The notes under the pieces: generated by a model
What the model was told of the DNA's origin: nothing
Seen by the model: the letters and a program-made list of their open reading frames with translations, nothing else
Database searches by the model: none
Source: DAOMNN01 sp050486545
GTDB lineage: Bacteria > Pseudomonadota > Gammaproteobacteria > Burkholderiales > Rhodocyclaceae
Assembly (NCBI GenBank): GCA_050486545.1
Contig: JBJHDM010000011.1
Span: 10,225 to 74,224, forward strand
Direction: 5' to 3'
Length of the DNA stretch: 64,000 nucleotides
Shown here: piece by piece, positions 45,802 to 54,973 of the stretch
Numbering within the stretch: the first letter of the stretch is position 1
Layout: each line of letters begins with the position of its first letter
Program-made: the position numbers and the translations under genes

Positions 45802-47409
45802 ATGACTCGAAGTGCGCACGTCGACACCTTTGTTCGAGACCATCTGCCCCCGACCGATCAATGGCCGGAGTTCATCTTCGACCGGCCCGAACTGCAGTTT
45901 CCCGAGCGAATGAACGCCGTCGTGGAACTGCTCGATCGGGCTGTCGCCGAGGGACACCCGGACCGCCCCGCGATCCTCGGCACGGGGCTCCGCTGGACCT
46001 ATGGCGACCTGCAGAAGCAGGTCAACCGGATCGCCGCCGTACTCACCGAGGATCTCGGCATGGTGCCGGGCAACCGCGTCCTGCTTCGCGGTGCCAACAG
46101 TCCGATGCTGGCTGCCTGCTGGCTTGCGGTCCTCAAGGCGGGCGGGGTCGCGGTGGGAACCATGCCCCTGCTTCGCGCGAAGGAACTCAAGGACATCCTC
46201 CGCATCGCGGCTGTCACGCACGCCCTGTGCGAGGCGTCGCTTGCGGAAGAACTGGAGGCGGCACGTTCCGAATCGCCCGGCCTGGACCACTGTCTGCTGT
46301 TCGGGCCGGGAGGCGATCTGGAAGCGCGGACCGCGACGAAATCCGGGGTTTTCGAAGCCATCGATACCGCCGCGGACGATCCGGCCGTCATCGCATTCAC
46401 CTCGGGGACGACCGGTGTGCCGAAAGGAACGGTGCATTTCCACCGCGACGTCCTCGCGATGTGCGAGGTCTTCCCGCGCCATTGCCTCAAGCCTGCCTCC
46501 GACGACGTCTTCATCGGATCGCCTCCTCTGGCCTTTACCTTCGGGCTGGGCGGGCTGCTGTGCTTTCCCCTGTGGGCGAGAGCCAGTACCGTTCTGCTCG
46601 AAAAGCTCACCCCGGAACCCCTGCTCCGGGCAATCGAGGCGTACCGGGCGACGATCTGCTTCACGTCCCCCACCGCCTATCGGCAAATGGCGACGATGGC
46701 CGCGGGCCACGACCTGAGCTGCCTGCGGAAATGCGTATCGGCAGGAGAGGCCCTGCCGACCGACACCCGGGACAAGTGGCGCGAGGCGACCGGAATCGAG
46801 ATCCACGACGGCATCGGGGGGACCGAAGTCATGCACATCTACCTGGCCTCGGGACCGGAAGACTACCGACCGGGGGCGGTCGGGCGCATGCTGCCCGGCT
46901 ACCGCGGGAGGATCGTCGACGACGACATGAACCCGCTCCCCCCCGGCAAGGTCGGCAAGCTCGCGATCCAGGGGCCGACCGGTTGCCGCTACCTCTCGGA
47001 CGAGCGGCAGACGAACTACGTGCGCGACGGCTGGAACCTTCCCGGCGACGCGTTTCACATGGACGAGGATGGCTACTTCTACTACCACGCACGAATCGAC
47101 GACATGATCGTCTCGTCCGGCTACAACATCGCGAGCCCGGAGGTCGAATGGGCCCTGCTCGCCCACCCGGCGGTGGCCGAGTGCGGCGTCACCGGCATTC
47201 CCGACGAAGATCGGGGCCAGATCGTCAAGGCGTTCGTCGTGCTCAAGCCGGAGTTCTCGCCCGGCGAGGCCCTCGCGAGCGAGTTGCAGGACTTCGTCAA
47301 ACGCACGGTGGCGCCCTACAAGTATCCCAGGGCCATCCGCTTCGTCGACTCGCTCCCCCGTACCGAGACCGGTAAACTCCAACGCTTCAAGCTGCGGGAA
47401 ATGCCATAG
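45802..47409 (+). CDS. 2-aminobenzoate (anthranilate)-CoA ligase
   Basis: 535 residues. It has the P-loop FTSGTTGVPKGTVHFHRD, FTFGLGGLLCFPLWARAS, HDGIGGTEVMHIY, GDAFHMDEDGYFYYHARIDD, IVSSGYNIASPEVE, and PRTETGKLQRFKLRE with the catalytic lysine. The family branch is that of benzoate and 2-aminobenzoate ligases, and the position beside 2-aminobenzoyl-CoA monooxygenase settles the likely substrate. It links kynurenine-derived anthranilate to the CoA pathway. The marR gene follows by 8 bp. Confidence 0.9.
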   Translation: MTRSAHVDTFVRDHLPPTDQWPEFIFDRPELQFPERMNAVVELLDRAVAEGHPDRPAILGTGLRWTYGDLQKQVNRIAAVLTEDLGMVPGNRVLLRGANSPMLAACWLAVLKAGGVAVGTMPLLRAKELKDILRIAAVTHALCEASLAEELEAARSESPGLDHCLLFGPGGDLEARTATKSGVFEAIDTAADDPAVIAFTSGTTGVPKGTVHFHRDVLAMCEVFPRHCLKPASDDVFIGSPPLAFTFGLGGLLCFPLWARASTVLLEKLTPEPLLRAIEAYRATICFTSPTAYRQMATMAAGHDLSCLRKCVSAGEALPTDTRDKWREATGIEIHDGIGGTEVMHIYLASGPEDYRPGAVGRMLPGYRGRIVDDDMNPLPPGKVGKLAIQGPTGCRYLSDERQTNYVRDGWNLPGDAFHMDEDGYFYYHARIDDMIVSSGYNIASPEVEWALLAHPAVAECGVTGIPDEDRGQIVKAFVVLKPEFSPGEALASELQDFVKRTVAPYKYPRAIRFVDSLPRTETGKLQRFKLREMP

Positions 47410-47417
47410 GCACATTC

Positions 47418-47942
47418 ATGACTACTGCCCCCCAATCGGCCTCGCCGGCACCCGAGGCCGTCGACCACGAGACCCGGATCACGGAGGACGACCATGAGGC
47501 CTTGCGCCTGTGGTTGCGCATCCTCGCCTGCACCAACCATATCGAAGCCGACTTGCGCACGCGCCTGCGCACGGGATTCGATTCGACGCTTCCACGATTC
47601 GACCTGATGGCCCAACTCGACCGGCATCCGAAGGGTCTCAAGATGCGCGAACTTTCCAAGCGACTGATGGTGACCGGTGGCAACGTCACCGGCCTGACCG
47701 ACAAGCTCGTGCAGGAAGGCCTGGTGGAGCGCCGCGAGAACCCGAAGGACCGCCGTGTCTACACGGTGCTGCTGACCGCGGCCGGGAAACGGCATTTCCG
47801 ACGGATGGCGCAATCCCACGAACAGTGGGTGATCGAACTGTTTGCCGGCCTGGACGCCGACGAAAAAGCGCATTTGTTCGGGTTGCTCGGCAAGCTCAAG
47901 GCCCATATCGCAACGCGCCCGCAGGCCGGCCAGGACGCCTGA
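47418..47942 (+). CDS. MarR-family regulator
   Basis: 174 residues. The winged HTH is at about 60-130 (LPRFDLMAQLDRHPKGLKMRELSKRLMVTGGNVTGLTDKL, then RRENPKDRRVYTVLLTAAG with the wing DRR). It is co-transcribed with the ligase. MarR proteins of CoA-dependent aromatic pathways often sense the aryl-CoA ester, so derepression by 2-aminobenzoyl-CoA is plausible but not shown. Confidence 0.9.
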   Translation: MTTAPQSASPAPEAVDHETRITEDDHEALRLWLRILACTNHIEADLRTRLRTGFDSTLPRFDLMAQLDRHPKGLKMRELSKRLMVTGGNVTGLTDKLVQEGLVERRENPKDRRVYTVLLTAAGKRHFRRMAQSHEQWVIELFAGLDADEKAHLFGLLGKLKAHIATRPQAGQDA

Positions 47943-47944
47943 AG

Positions 47945-47960
47945 GGGCCTTCTCAGGCCC
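47945..47960. terminator. small hairpin between convergent marR and regA genes
   Basis: GGGCCT-TCTC-AGGCCC, a perfect six-bp stem that overlaps the stop codon of the response regulator gene. No T-run follows on either strand. Confidence 0.35.
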
Positions 47961-48507
47961 GAACCGGCCGCTTCGCAAGCTTGCGCTGCAAGGTCCGGCG
48001 GTGCATCTTCAATGCCCGTGCCGTCTTCGAGATGTTTCCGTCGTTCTCCGCCAGTACGCGCTGGACATGCTCCCACTCCAGCCGGTCCACCGACATCGGC
48101 TCGTCGGGCGCAGCGTCATCGATCACGACCTCGTCGGCCATCAGCGCCTTGACGATCGCCTCGACCTCGGCCGGTTTGGCCAGATACTGGGTCGCACCGA
48201 GCTTCACCGCATCGACCGCGGTCGTGATGCTCGCGTAGCCGGTCAGCACCAGAATGCGTGCCTCCGGCGTCACCTCCAGCAAGGGCTGAATCAGGCGCAG
48301 GCCCGATTCGCCGGCCAGATTCAGGTCGAGAATCACGAATTCGGGTTCGTGGCGGCTGGCAAGGTCCAGGGCTTCACTCGACGAATGGGCGCTGAGCACG
48401 GTGAAGCCACGCTGTCCCAATGCGCGGCCAAGGATTCGGTTGAAAGCGGGGTCGTCATCGACGAGCAGAAGCAGACGTTGCGGGGCGTCGGAACCGGTGT
48501 GCGTCAT
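47953..48507 (-). CDS. regA: redox response regulator, RegA/PrrA/ActR type
   Basis: 184 residues. The receiver has LLLVDDDPAFNRILGRAL, the phospho-aspartate in FVILDLNLAGESG, the Thr in VLTGYASITTAVDAVKLGA, and K in YLAKPA. The short Fis-like HTH RVLAENDGNISKTARALKMHRRTLQRKL is nearly invariant in RegA proteins. ATG 48507 overlaps the kinase stop (ATGA). RegA controls respiratory and anaerobic genes according to quinone redox state. Confidence 0.92.
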   Translation of the reverse strand: MTHTGSDAPQRLLLLVDDDPAFNRILGRALGQRGFTVLSAHSSSEALDLASRHEPEFVILDLNLAGESGLRLIQPLLEVTPEARILVLTGYASITTAVDAVKLGATQYLAKPAEVEAIVKALMADEVVIDDAAPDEPMSVDRLEWEHVQRVLAENDGNISKTARALKMHRRTLQRKLAKRPVRA

Positions 48508-49769
48508 TTCTGTAGGTGCTCCAGCGGCAAGTGCATTCGTGCGATCGTACCGCCTCCCGGTCGCGCATCGAACGAGAGTCGCCCCTGATACCGGCCGAGT
48601 GCGGCGTGGGCGAGGAACAGTCCGATCCCCATCCCTGCCGGGCGATCCTCGATCGGCGCCTTTCCGAGCAGATCGCGCAGGCGGGCGGGAATGCCAGCTC
48701 CCCGGTCGCGGATCTCCACGACGAGGAATCCGTCGGATACGACCGCCTCGATCTCGACCGTTTCGGGACTTGCGTCAGCGGCATTGTTGATCAGCGTATG
48801 AAGGGCCTGGCCGAGCGTATCGTCGACGACGACCGACAATTCATCCAACTCGGGAGCGCTGGAAAATACGGCCTGCGAGTGCGGACGCCGACACTGCCAG
48901 GCCGCGATCTCGTGGGCGAGCCAGGCCCGTGCGCTCCGCGCGCGCCCTCCCTCGGCACGAAGATTCCCCGCGGACGCCGTGAGCATCGACAAGGTCTGCT
49001 TGCAATGATCGATCTGCTCGCTCATGAGGTCCAGATCGGCCCGCGTGTCGGAATCGAGCCGACCGCGCGTGCGCATCTCGTCCACGAGGATCCGAAGCGT
49101 TCCCAGAGGTGTTCCCAGGTTGTGTGCGGCACCGGCCGCAAGGTTGCCGAGCGCGACGATCCGTTCGTCGCGGATACGCGCCTCACGTGCATCGGCCAGG
49201 GCACGCTCGCGGGCGCGCAAGGCGGACGTCATCCGCAACAGAAATCCCACGATCACGCACGCCGAAAGGGAAAACGTCAACCACATCCCCGCGAGATGCC
49301 AGCTCGCCGCCACCTCGGCATCATGCACACGGATCGGATGATTGAAATTCCACAGCAGGGAATAGGCCATGACCGCAAGGACGGCCACGATCCAGGCCTG
49401 GGGCGCGGGCAAGGCCATCGCACCGATCGCCACGAGCGGGAGAAGCAGGGAGATCAACGGATTGGTCGCTCCTCCTGCGAAGTACAGGAATACGCTCCAG
49501 CCCAGCACATCGAGCAAGAGCTGAACGAATGGCAGACCGCGCGGCACGCTCGGCCGCATGCCGATCAGGGCCAGGGTAAAAGCATTGACCGCGGCCATCG
49601 CCAGGGCGACCGACAACAACGGACCAATCGGGACCGAGAGCCGCAGAATCGGCGGAAGCGCCAGGGCCGAGAACAACATCGCGCACACCGACAGCCACCG
49701 CAGCAGCACCAGGCGCCTGACCTGGCCCGCGACGACATCCTCGCCCATCTCCGTCACTTCGGTTCGCAT
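48504..49769 (-). CDS. regB: redox sensor histidine kinase, RegB/PrrB type
   Basis: 421 residues from ATG 49769; ATG 49748 is an alternative. Six TM helices fill the first 190 residues, with the quinone-site motif FAGGATNPLISLLL. The phospho-acceptor is AAGAAHNLGTPLGTLR, and a cysteine in IDHCKQTL fits the redox-active position known in RegB. The ATPase part has NAADASPETV and GMGIGLFLAHAALGRY. Divergent from nosZ across 347 bp, which suggests that nos expression is a target. Confidence 0.9.
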   Translation of the reverse strand: MRTEVTEMGEDVVAGQVRRLVLLRWLSVCAMLFSALALPPILRLSVPIGPLLSVALAMAAVNAFTLALIGMRPSVPRGLPFVQLLLDVLGWSVFLYFAGGATNPLISLLLPLVAIGAMALPAPQAWIVAVLAVMAYSLLWNFNHPIRVHDAEVAASWHLAGMWLTFSLSACVIVGFLLRMTSALRARERALADAREARIRDERIVALGNLAAGAAHNLGTPLGTLRILVDEMRTRGRLDSDTRADLDLMSEQIDHCKQTLSMLTASAGNLRAEGGRARSARAWLAHEIAAWQCRRPHSQAVFSSAPELDELSVVVDDTLGQALHTLINNAADASPETVEIEAVVSDGFLVVEIRDRGAGIPARLRDLLGKAPIEDRPAGMGIGLFLAHAALGRYQGRLSFDARPGGGTIARMHLPLEHLQK

Positions 49770-50116
49770 CGGCGGATTATTGCCGAAGCGAGGGCTTCAG
49801 GCGAGCCGGTAACCGGCGGTCGACACCGACGACACAACGCCTCCGGACTGCGTTTCACCCTCGAGCCGCACGCAGGAACCGCCCGGATTGCGGGCAACCC
49901 TGCCCGATCGTCATCGATGCACCGATCTTTTGTCCTAGGTCAAAGAATCTACGTCTTCGGATCCGTTAGAGTGCGGGTGCGACAATACGCCGCAGCGACA
50001 ACTCGCCGCAGCAAGAACACCGCATCGGGATCGCCATGAGGCAGTGGGTGGCTTGGGGCACCCCGAATGGTATCCGGAAAAAAGATCGATCACCTGTGAA
50101 AACGGAGTCAACCACC
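49770..50116. other. regB-nosZ intergenic region
   Basis: 347 bp without a gene. It holds an FNR/DNR-type box (49930-49943) and a -10-like TTAGAG (49966-49971) for nosZ, and a nosZ leader of about 140 nt with CGGAG ahead of the ATG. I see no riboswitch fold or clear regB promoter. Confidence 0.6.
49930..49943 (+). promoter_or_regulatory. FNR/DNR-type box of nosZ
   Basis: TTGTC-CTAG-GTCAA; the right half is a perfect DNR half-site and the left has one mismatch. A -10-like TTAGAG begins exactly 22 nt after the box (49966-49971), the class II geometry. Confidence 0.6.
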
Positions 50117-52084
50117 ATGAGTCAAGACCTGACCAAAACGCTCGACGGCCAGCCGGATCCGAGCCGTCGGAAGTTCCTGAACACCGCTGCTGTCGTCGGC
50201 CTTTCCGGCGCAGGCCTGTCCATCGGCCTCGCAGGCTGCAAGCAGGAACCGGCTCCGGCACCCGCTGCCGCACCGGCCGCCCCGGCCCCGGCCGCGGCGC
50301 CTGCTCCGACCGCGGCGGCCAAGTCGGTCTATGACGCCGTTCACCTGAAGCCGGGCGAACTGGACACGTACTACGGTTTCTGGAGCGGCGGTCACACGGG
50401 TGACTTCCGCGTGCTGGGCATCCCTTCCGGCCGCGAACTGCACCGGATCCCCTGCTTCGTTCCGGATGCACTGGTCGGCTGGGGCCAGACCAACGAATCC
50501 AAGGCGGTCATGGGGACCAAGCGCGACGGCAGCCTGGAATACCGTGTCGGCGACACCCACCACGTTCACGCATCGTACCGGGACGGCAACTACGATGGCC
50601 GCTACGCCTGGATCAACGACAAGATCAACTCGCGCGTCGCCCGGATCCGTCTCGACTATTTCGTCTGCGACAAGATCACCAAGCTGCCGAACGTGCAGGG
50701 CTTCCACGGGATCTTCCCGGACAAGCGCGACCCGGTCGACCCGGCGATCAACTACACGACTCGCGTCTTCTGCGGCGGCGAGTTCCATATCCCGGTGCCC
50801 AACGACGGACGTGACCTCTACGAACCCGAGAAGTACCGCGCCCTGTTCTCGTGCGTCGACGCCGAAACCATGGAGGTGCGCTGGCAGGTCCTGATCGACG
50901 GCAACTGCGACCTCGTCGCAACTTCCTTCGACGGCAAACTGGCGGCATCGAACCAGTACAACACCGAGAACGGCGTCCACTTCGAGGACATGATGTCCGC
51001 CGAGCGCGACGCGTGCATCTTCTTCAACATCGCCCGCATCGAGCAGGCCGTGAAGGAAGGCCGCTATACGACGATCGGCCGCTCGCGCGTTCCGGTCGTC
51101 GACGGCACCCGCGCGGCCAACCAGGATCCGGCCACTGCACTGACCGCCACCGTCACCGTTCCGAAGAACCCGCACGGCGTGAATGCCAGCCCGGATGGCA
51201 AGTACTTCATCTGCTCCGGCAAGCTTTCGCCGACCGGCACGGTCATCGAGCTCCAGAAGGTGCTGGACTGGTTCGACGGCAAGCTCGCCGACATCGACGA
51301 CGCGATCGTCGCCGAAGTCGAACTGGGCCTTGGCCCCCTGCACACGGCCTTCGACGGCCGCGGCAATGCCTACACGACGCTGTTCCTGGACAGCCAGGTG
51401 GTCAAGTGGAATGTCGACGCTGCGATCAAGTTCCACAGCGGCGACACCAGCGCCCAGTACGTGGTCGACCGTATCGACGTGCATTACCAGCCGGGTCACA
51501 TCAACGCGACGCAGTCCGAGACCATGTTCGCGGATGGCAAGTGGCTGGCAGTGGGTTGCAAGTTCTCCAAGGACCGTTTCCTGCCGGTCGGCCCGCTGCA
51601 CGCCGAGAACGAACAGCTGATCGACATCTCCGGCGAGAAGATGGTGCTGGTGCACGAGCATCCGGTCCGTCCCGAGCCGCACGACTTCATCATGTTCAAG
51701 CGCGAGCTGGTGAGCCCGAAGAAGGTGTACTCGCACGACGAGTTCCCGCATGCGGTCACCGATCCGAAGGATGCCGGCGTCACGCGCAACGGCAACAAGG
51801 TCACGGTCCGGATCACGTCGCTCGCACCCACTTTCGATCCGCGCGAGTTCACGGTCCAGCGCGGTGACGAGGTCACGATCATCCTGACCAACCTCGACCG
51901 CATCGAGGATCTGGGTCACGGCTTCGCGATTCCCGACTATGACATCAACTTCATCGTCAACCCGCAGGAAACCGCTTCGGTGACTTTCATCGCCGACAAG
52001 CCGGGTGTGTACTGGTGCTACTGCACGCACTTCTGCCACGCGCTGCACCTCGAGATGCGCAGCCGGATGATCGTCGAAGCCTGA
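50117..52084 (+). CDS. nosZ: nitrous-oxide reductase, clade I, with Tat signal and apparent lipobox
   Basis: 655 residues from ATG 50117. The Tat motif SRRKFLN is at 16-22. The h-region runs into SIGLAGC with Cys at 41, followed by an Ala/Pro-rich linker (about 44-68), so a lipid-anchored form is possible. The beta-propeller contributes CuZ histidines (THHVHASYRDGNYDGRY, NPHGVNASPDGKY, YQPGHINATQSE). The C-terminal cupredoxin domain binds CuA with C636, C640, H644 and M647 in CTHFCHALHLEM; an extra Cys is at 634. The enzyme reduces N2O to N2 in the periplasm. A strong terminator follows before nosR. Confidence 0.97.
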   Translation: MSQDLTKTLDGQPDPSRRKFLNTAAVVGLSGAGLSIGLAGCKQEPAPAPAAAPAAPAPAAAPAPTAAAKSVYDAVHLKPGELDTYYGFWSGGHTGDFRVLGIPSGRELHRIPCFVPDALVGWGQTNESKAVMGTKRDGSLEYRVGDTHHVHASYRDGNYDGRYAWINDKINSRVARIRLDYFVCDKITKLPNVQGFHGIFPDKRDPVDPAINYTTRVFCGGEFHIPVPNDGRDLYEPEKYRALFSCVDAETMEVRWQVLIDGNCDLVATSFDGKLAASNQYNTENGVHFEDMMSAERDACIFFNIARIEQAVKEGRYTTIGRSRVPVVDGTRAANQDPATALTATVTVPKNPHGVNASPDGKYFICSGKLSPTGTVIELQKVLDWFDGKLADIDDAIVAEVELGLGPLHTAFDGRGNAYTTLFLDSQVVKWNVDAAIKFHSGDTSAQYVVDRIDVHYQPGHINATQSETMFADGKWLAVGCKFSKDRFLPVGPLHAENEQLIDISGEKMVLVHEHPVRPEPHDFIMFKRELVSPKKVYSHDEFPHAVTDPKDAGVTRNGNKVTVRITSLAPTFDPREFTVQRGDEVTIILTNLDRIEDLGHGFAIPDYDINFIVNPQETASVTFIADKPGVYWCYCTHFCHALHLEMRSRMIVEA

Positions 52085-52201
52085 CGTGCCGTACCTGCGG
52101 CTGGCCGCAAGGCGGGCCGCACACTCCACGCCGCGGCGGGCTGTCGCGGACCCGCGTGGCGTACCGTCCGATGACCGGACGGCTCAGATAGGGTGATCTT
52201 C

Positions 52202-52230
52202 CGAGGGGCGTCACGCCCCTCGTCTTTTTT
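52202..52230 (+). terminator. intrinsic terminator after nosZ
   Basis: CGAGGGGCG (52202-52210), loop TCA, CGCCCCTCG (52214-52222), then TCTTTTTT. It separates nosZ from nosR, so nosR needs its own promoter. Confidence 0.93.
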
Positions 52231-52260
52231 CCGGTATGTAAGCAGTTCGTGATTTTTTAA

Positions 52261-52274
52261 TTGACCCGGAACAA
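52261..52274 (+). promoter_or_regulatory. FNR/DNR-type box of nosR
   Basis: TTGAC-CCGG-AACAA, followed after exactly 22 nt by TAGACT (52297-52302) as -10. The predicted start site is about 52309, some 23 nt before the nosR ATG. Confidence 0.55.
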
Positions 52275-52331
52275 GTACAGGTGGATCCGCGGTTCCTAGA
52301 CTATTTCAAACCCCGCAACAGACCGAGCACC

Positions 52332-54509
52332 ATGAGAACGATACTCTCCGGAATCCGGAATGCGCTCATCGCGGCAACGATGGCGCTTGCCCCCCAACTC
52401 GTGCTGGGATCGGCGTACGAAGCCCGCCTCCCCGACGGGATCCATACCGCCCCCAACCTGTGCGACCTCGCCCCCTGCCGCGACGTGCTTCCCGGCGCCG
52501 TATCGTTCTCCGACCGCAAGGGCCGGCCGTTCTATGTCGAAGGCTACGACGCCGATGGAGACCTGATCGGGTACGTGATGCTGTCGACGGACATCACCGA
52601 CGTACCGGCCTACTCGGGCAAACCCATCATCACGTTGATCGGCATGGACACCGACGGACGATTCGTCGGGGTGCGCATCCTCAAGCACTCGGAGCCGATC
52701 CTGTTGCTGGGCATCCCTGAATCGGCAATGGTCCGCTTCAATGAACAGTACATGGGCCTGTTCGTCGGTGACAACGTCGAGATCGGATCGTCGCGCGGTG
52801 ATCGCGACGTCATCGCCCTCGACGCGATCTCGGGCGCGACGGTGACGGTCGTCGCACAGAACCAGGTCATGATGACCTCCGGTGCGGCCACCGCCCGGCA
52901 GGTCGGAATCCTCGAACCCACGGTGCGCGAACAACCGCGGTTCCTCGAGCATGGTCACAACCCCGACTGGGACACCCTCGTGCGCGAAGGCAGTGTCCAG
53001 CGCCTCACGGTCCGGCCGGAGCAAGTCGGGCTCCCCCGCTCGAACGAACCCTTCATCGAGCTGTGGTTCGGTCACCTGAACCAGCCGGACATCGGCCGGG
53101 CGCTACTCGGCGAAGCGGCCTGGCGCAACCTGATGGGCCGACTCAAGGAGGGCGAGGACGCGATCTTCGTCATCCGGACCGGCGGCCTGGAATCGTTCAA
53201 GGGTTCCGGTTTCGTGCGCGGCGGTCTCTACGACCGGGTTCAGGTCCGTCAGGGCATGGACGTGTTCACCTTCCGCGACCTGGACTCCCTGCCGCTGTAT
53301 GATATTCGTGCCGAAGGCGCGCCCGCCTTCAACGAATCGATCATCTTCATCGTACGGTCCGAAGCCTTCTCGGCCGCCTACCCGTGGAAATTCGTATTCC
53401 TGGGGAATCGCGTCGACCGCAACACCGGCTTGCGCACCTTCGCAAACTTCGACACCGAGTTCTGGATGCCGGCGCGTTATCTCGACGGCGGACGCCCCCG
53501 CGTGGAGCGCCCGGCGGCCCCGTGGGTACGCATCTGGAAGATGCGCATCGTCGAGATCGGGCTCTTTGTGGCCTTGCTGATCGGCGTCGCGGCCGTCTAC
53601 GCCAACCGGGATCGCCTCACGCGCGCATCGACCCGCAAGAACAAGTGGCCGGTCAACGCCTTCAAGTACGCCGCCTGGATCGTGAGCATCGGCTTCGTCG
53701 GTTTCTACCTGATGGCGCAGCCGTCCATCACCCAGGTACTGACATGGTTCCACGCTCTCCTGTTCCAGTGGACCTGGGAACTGTTCCTGACCGATCCGTT
53801 CATCTTTATTTTCTGGATCTTCATCATCGTCACCGTGTTCCTGTGGGGACGAGGCCTGTTCTGCGGCTGGCTGTGTCCGTTCGGCTCGCTGACCGAACTG
53901 ATCTACAAGGTCAGTGGCGCGATCGGCCTCAAGCGCTTCCAGTTCAAGCTCTCCCAGCCGATGCACGACCGCTTGAAATGGCTCAAGTACTGGATCTTCT
54001 TCGGTCTTCTGGCGGTGTCGGCATTCTCGATGATCTGGGCGGAGATGCTGGCCGAGGTCGAGCCGTTCAAGACGATGTTCCTGGTCGGTTTGCTCAATCG
54101 CGCCTGGCCCTACACGCTGTTTGCGGCCGGCCTGCTGGCGCTGTCGATCTTCATGGAGCGCCCGTTCTGCAAGTACCTGTGCCCCCTCGGTGCGGCGCTG
54201 GCAATGCCGTCGACCTTCCGTTGGTTCGGGCTCATGCGCAAGCAGGAATGCGACACCTGCCAGGCCTGCGCGGCAGGCTGCGGATCCCTCGCGATCGACC
54301 GGAATGGGCGGATCGACCACCGCGAATGCATGCTGTGCCTCGACTGCATGGTGCTTTACACTGACGAGCACGCCTGCCCGCCGCTGGTCAAGGAACGCAA
54401 GCACAGGACCCGCGCCGGTCTGCCGATGACCCCGATCGGCAAGGACGGCTACTACATCCCGATCAAGCCGGTGGCGACACCCGCGGCCATCCAGCCTCAG
54501 AATTCCTGA
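52332..54509 (+). CDS. nosR: NosR, membrane flavo-iron-sulfur protein for N2O reduction
   Basis: 725 residues from ATG 52332. A signal helix is followed by a periplasmic FMN-binding domain with the flavinylation motif DAISGAT at 164-170 (Thr170). Five or six TM helices from about 410 carry CGWLCPFGSLTELIY and CKYLCPLGAALAMP (CxxxCP motifs). The C-terminus has two 4Fe-4S motifs, CDTCQACAAGC and CMLCLDCMVLY. NosR passes electrons from quinol toward NosZ and is needed for nos expression. It is separated from nosZ by a terminator and followed by a small membrane protein gene. Confidence 0.95.
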   Translation: MRTILSGIRNALIAATMALAPQLVLGSAYEARLPDGIHTAPNLCDLAPCRDVLPGAVSFSDRKGRPFYVEGYDADGDLIGYVMLSTDITDVPAYSGKPIITLIGMDTDGRFVGVRILKHSEPILLLGIPESAMVRFNEQYMGLFVGDNVEIGSSRGDRDVIALDAISGATVTVVAQNQVMMTSGAATARQVGILEPTVREQPRFLEHGHNPDWDTLVREGSVQRLTVRPEQVGLPRSNEPFIELWFGHLNQPDIGRALLGEAAWRNLMGRLKEGEDAIFVIRTGGLESFKGSGFVRGGLYDRVQVRQGMDVFTFRDLDSLPLYDIRAEGAPAFNESIIFIVRSEAFSAAYPWKFVFLGNRVDRNTGLRTFANFDTEFWMPARYLDGGRPRVERPAAPWVRIWKMRIVEIGLFVALLIGVAAVYANRDRLTRASTRKNKWPVNAFKYAAWIVSIGFVGFYLMAQPSITQVLTWFHALLFQWTWELFLTDPFIFIFWIFIIVTVFLWGRGLFCGWLCPFGSLTELIYKVSGAIGLKRFQFKLSQPMHDRLKWLKYWIFFGLLAVSAFSMIWAEMLAEVEPFKTMFLVGLLNRAWPYTLFAAGLLALSIFMERPFCKYLCPLGAALAMPSTFRWFGLMRKQECDTCQACAAGCGSLAIDRNGRIDHRECMLCLDCMVLYTDEHACPPLVKERKHRTRAGLPMTPIGKDGYYIPIKPVATPAAIQPQNS

Positions 54510-54527
54510 GAACCGGAGATTGAGAAC

Positions 54528-54956
54528 ATGGTCGACCCCAAGATGATGACCGACCCCGTCGAACCCCCCTACGCCCGTCTCGGCAACCCCTTGCTCCTTC
54601 TGGCAGCCGAGATCTGGGATCATCTGTGGCCCTGGAGTCACCACGGCTTCAAACGCCGCCCGGCGGTCCAGGCAGCCGGTCTTGCGCTCGGCGCTGCGGC
54701 ATCCATCGCCTGGATCCTCGCGGCGATGGGGCGCATCGAAGCCGGTGCGATCATCGGCTGGTGGTTCGGCTGGAGTGTGTTCGAAGTGCTGATCCGGCTC
54801 GGATCCAAGCCCTACGTCAAGGAAGGCCCTTGGTGGGGTCGCAACTACCGGCGGGCCACGCGGATGGACATGGTGTGCTACGTCGGCTTCAAGAACCTGC
54901 TGATCGGGGCCTCGCTCTTCATCGCGCTGAAGACGGCCGGGTTGCTGTACCTGTAG
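54528..54956 (+). CDS. small membrane protein of the nos cluster
   Basis: 142 residues with two or three hydrophobic helices (about 48-70, 74-90 and 118-140). Arg/Lys-rich loops between them (SKPYVKEGPWWGRNYRRATR) suggest a cytoplasmic face. I do not recognise a named family. It lies 18 bp after nosR and 17 bp before nosD, so it is part of the nos operon and perhaps an assembly or electron-transfer accessory. Confidence 0.8.
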   Translation: MVDPKMMTDPVEPPYARLGNPLLLLAAEIWDHLWPWSHHGFKRRPAVQAAGLALGAAASIAWILAAMGRIEAGAIIGWWFGWSVFEVLIRLGSKPYVKEGPWWGRNYRRATRMDMVCYVGFKNLLIGASLFIALKTAGLLYL

Positions 54957-54973
54957 GAAAGCCGATCCGCGCC

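Noticed and set aside
45562..47415. Open minus-strand frame continuing upstream of the second SDR through the 2-aminobenzoate-CoA ligase
   Set aside because: The extra 600 residues are antisense to a well-conserved ligase and show no domain; the SDR has a normal start at 45561.
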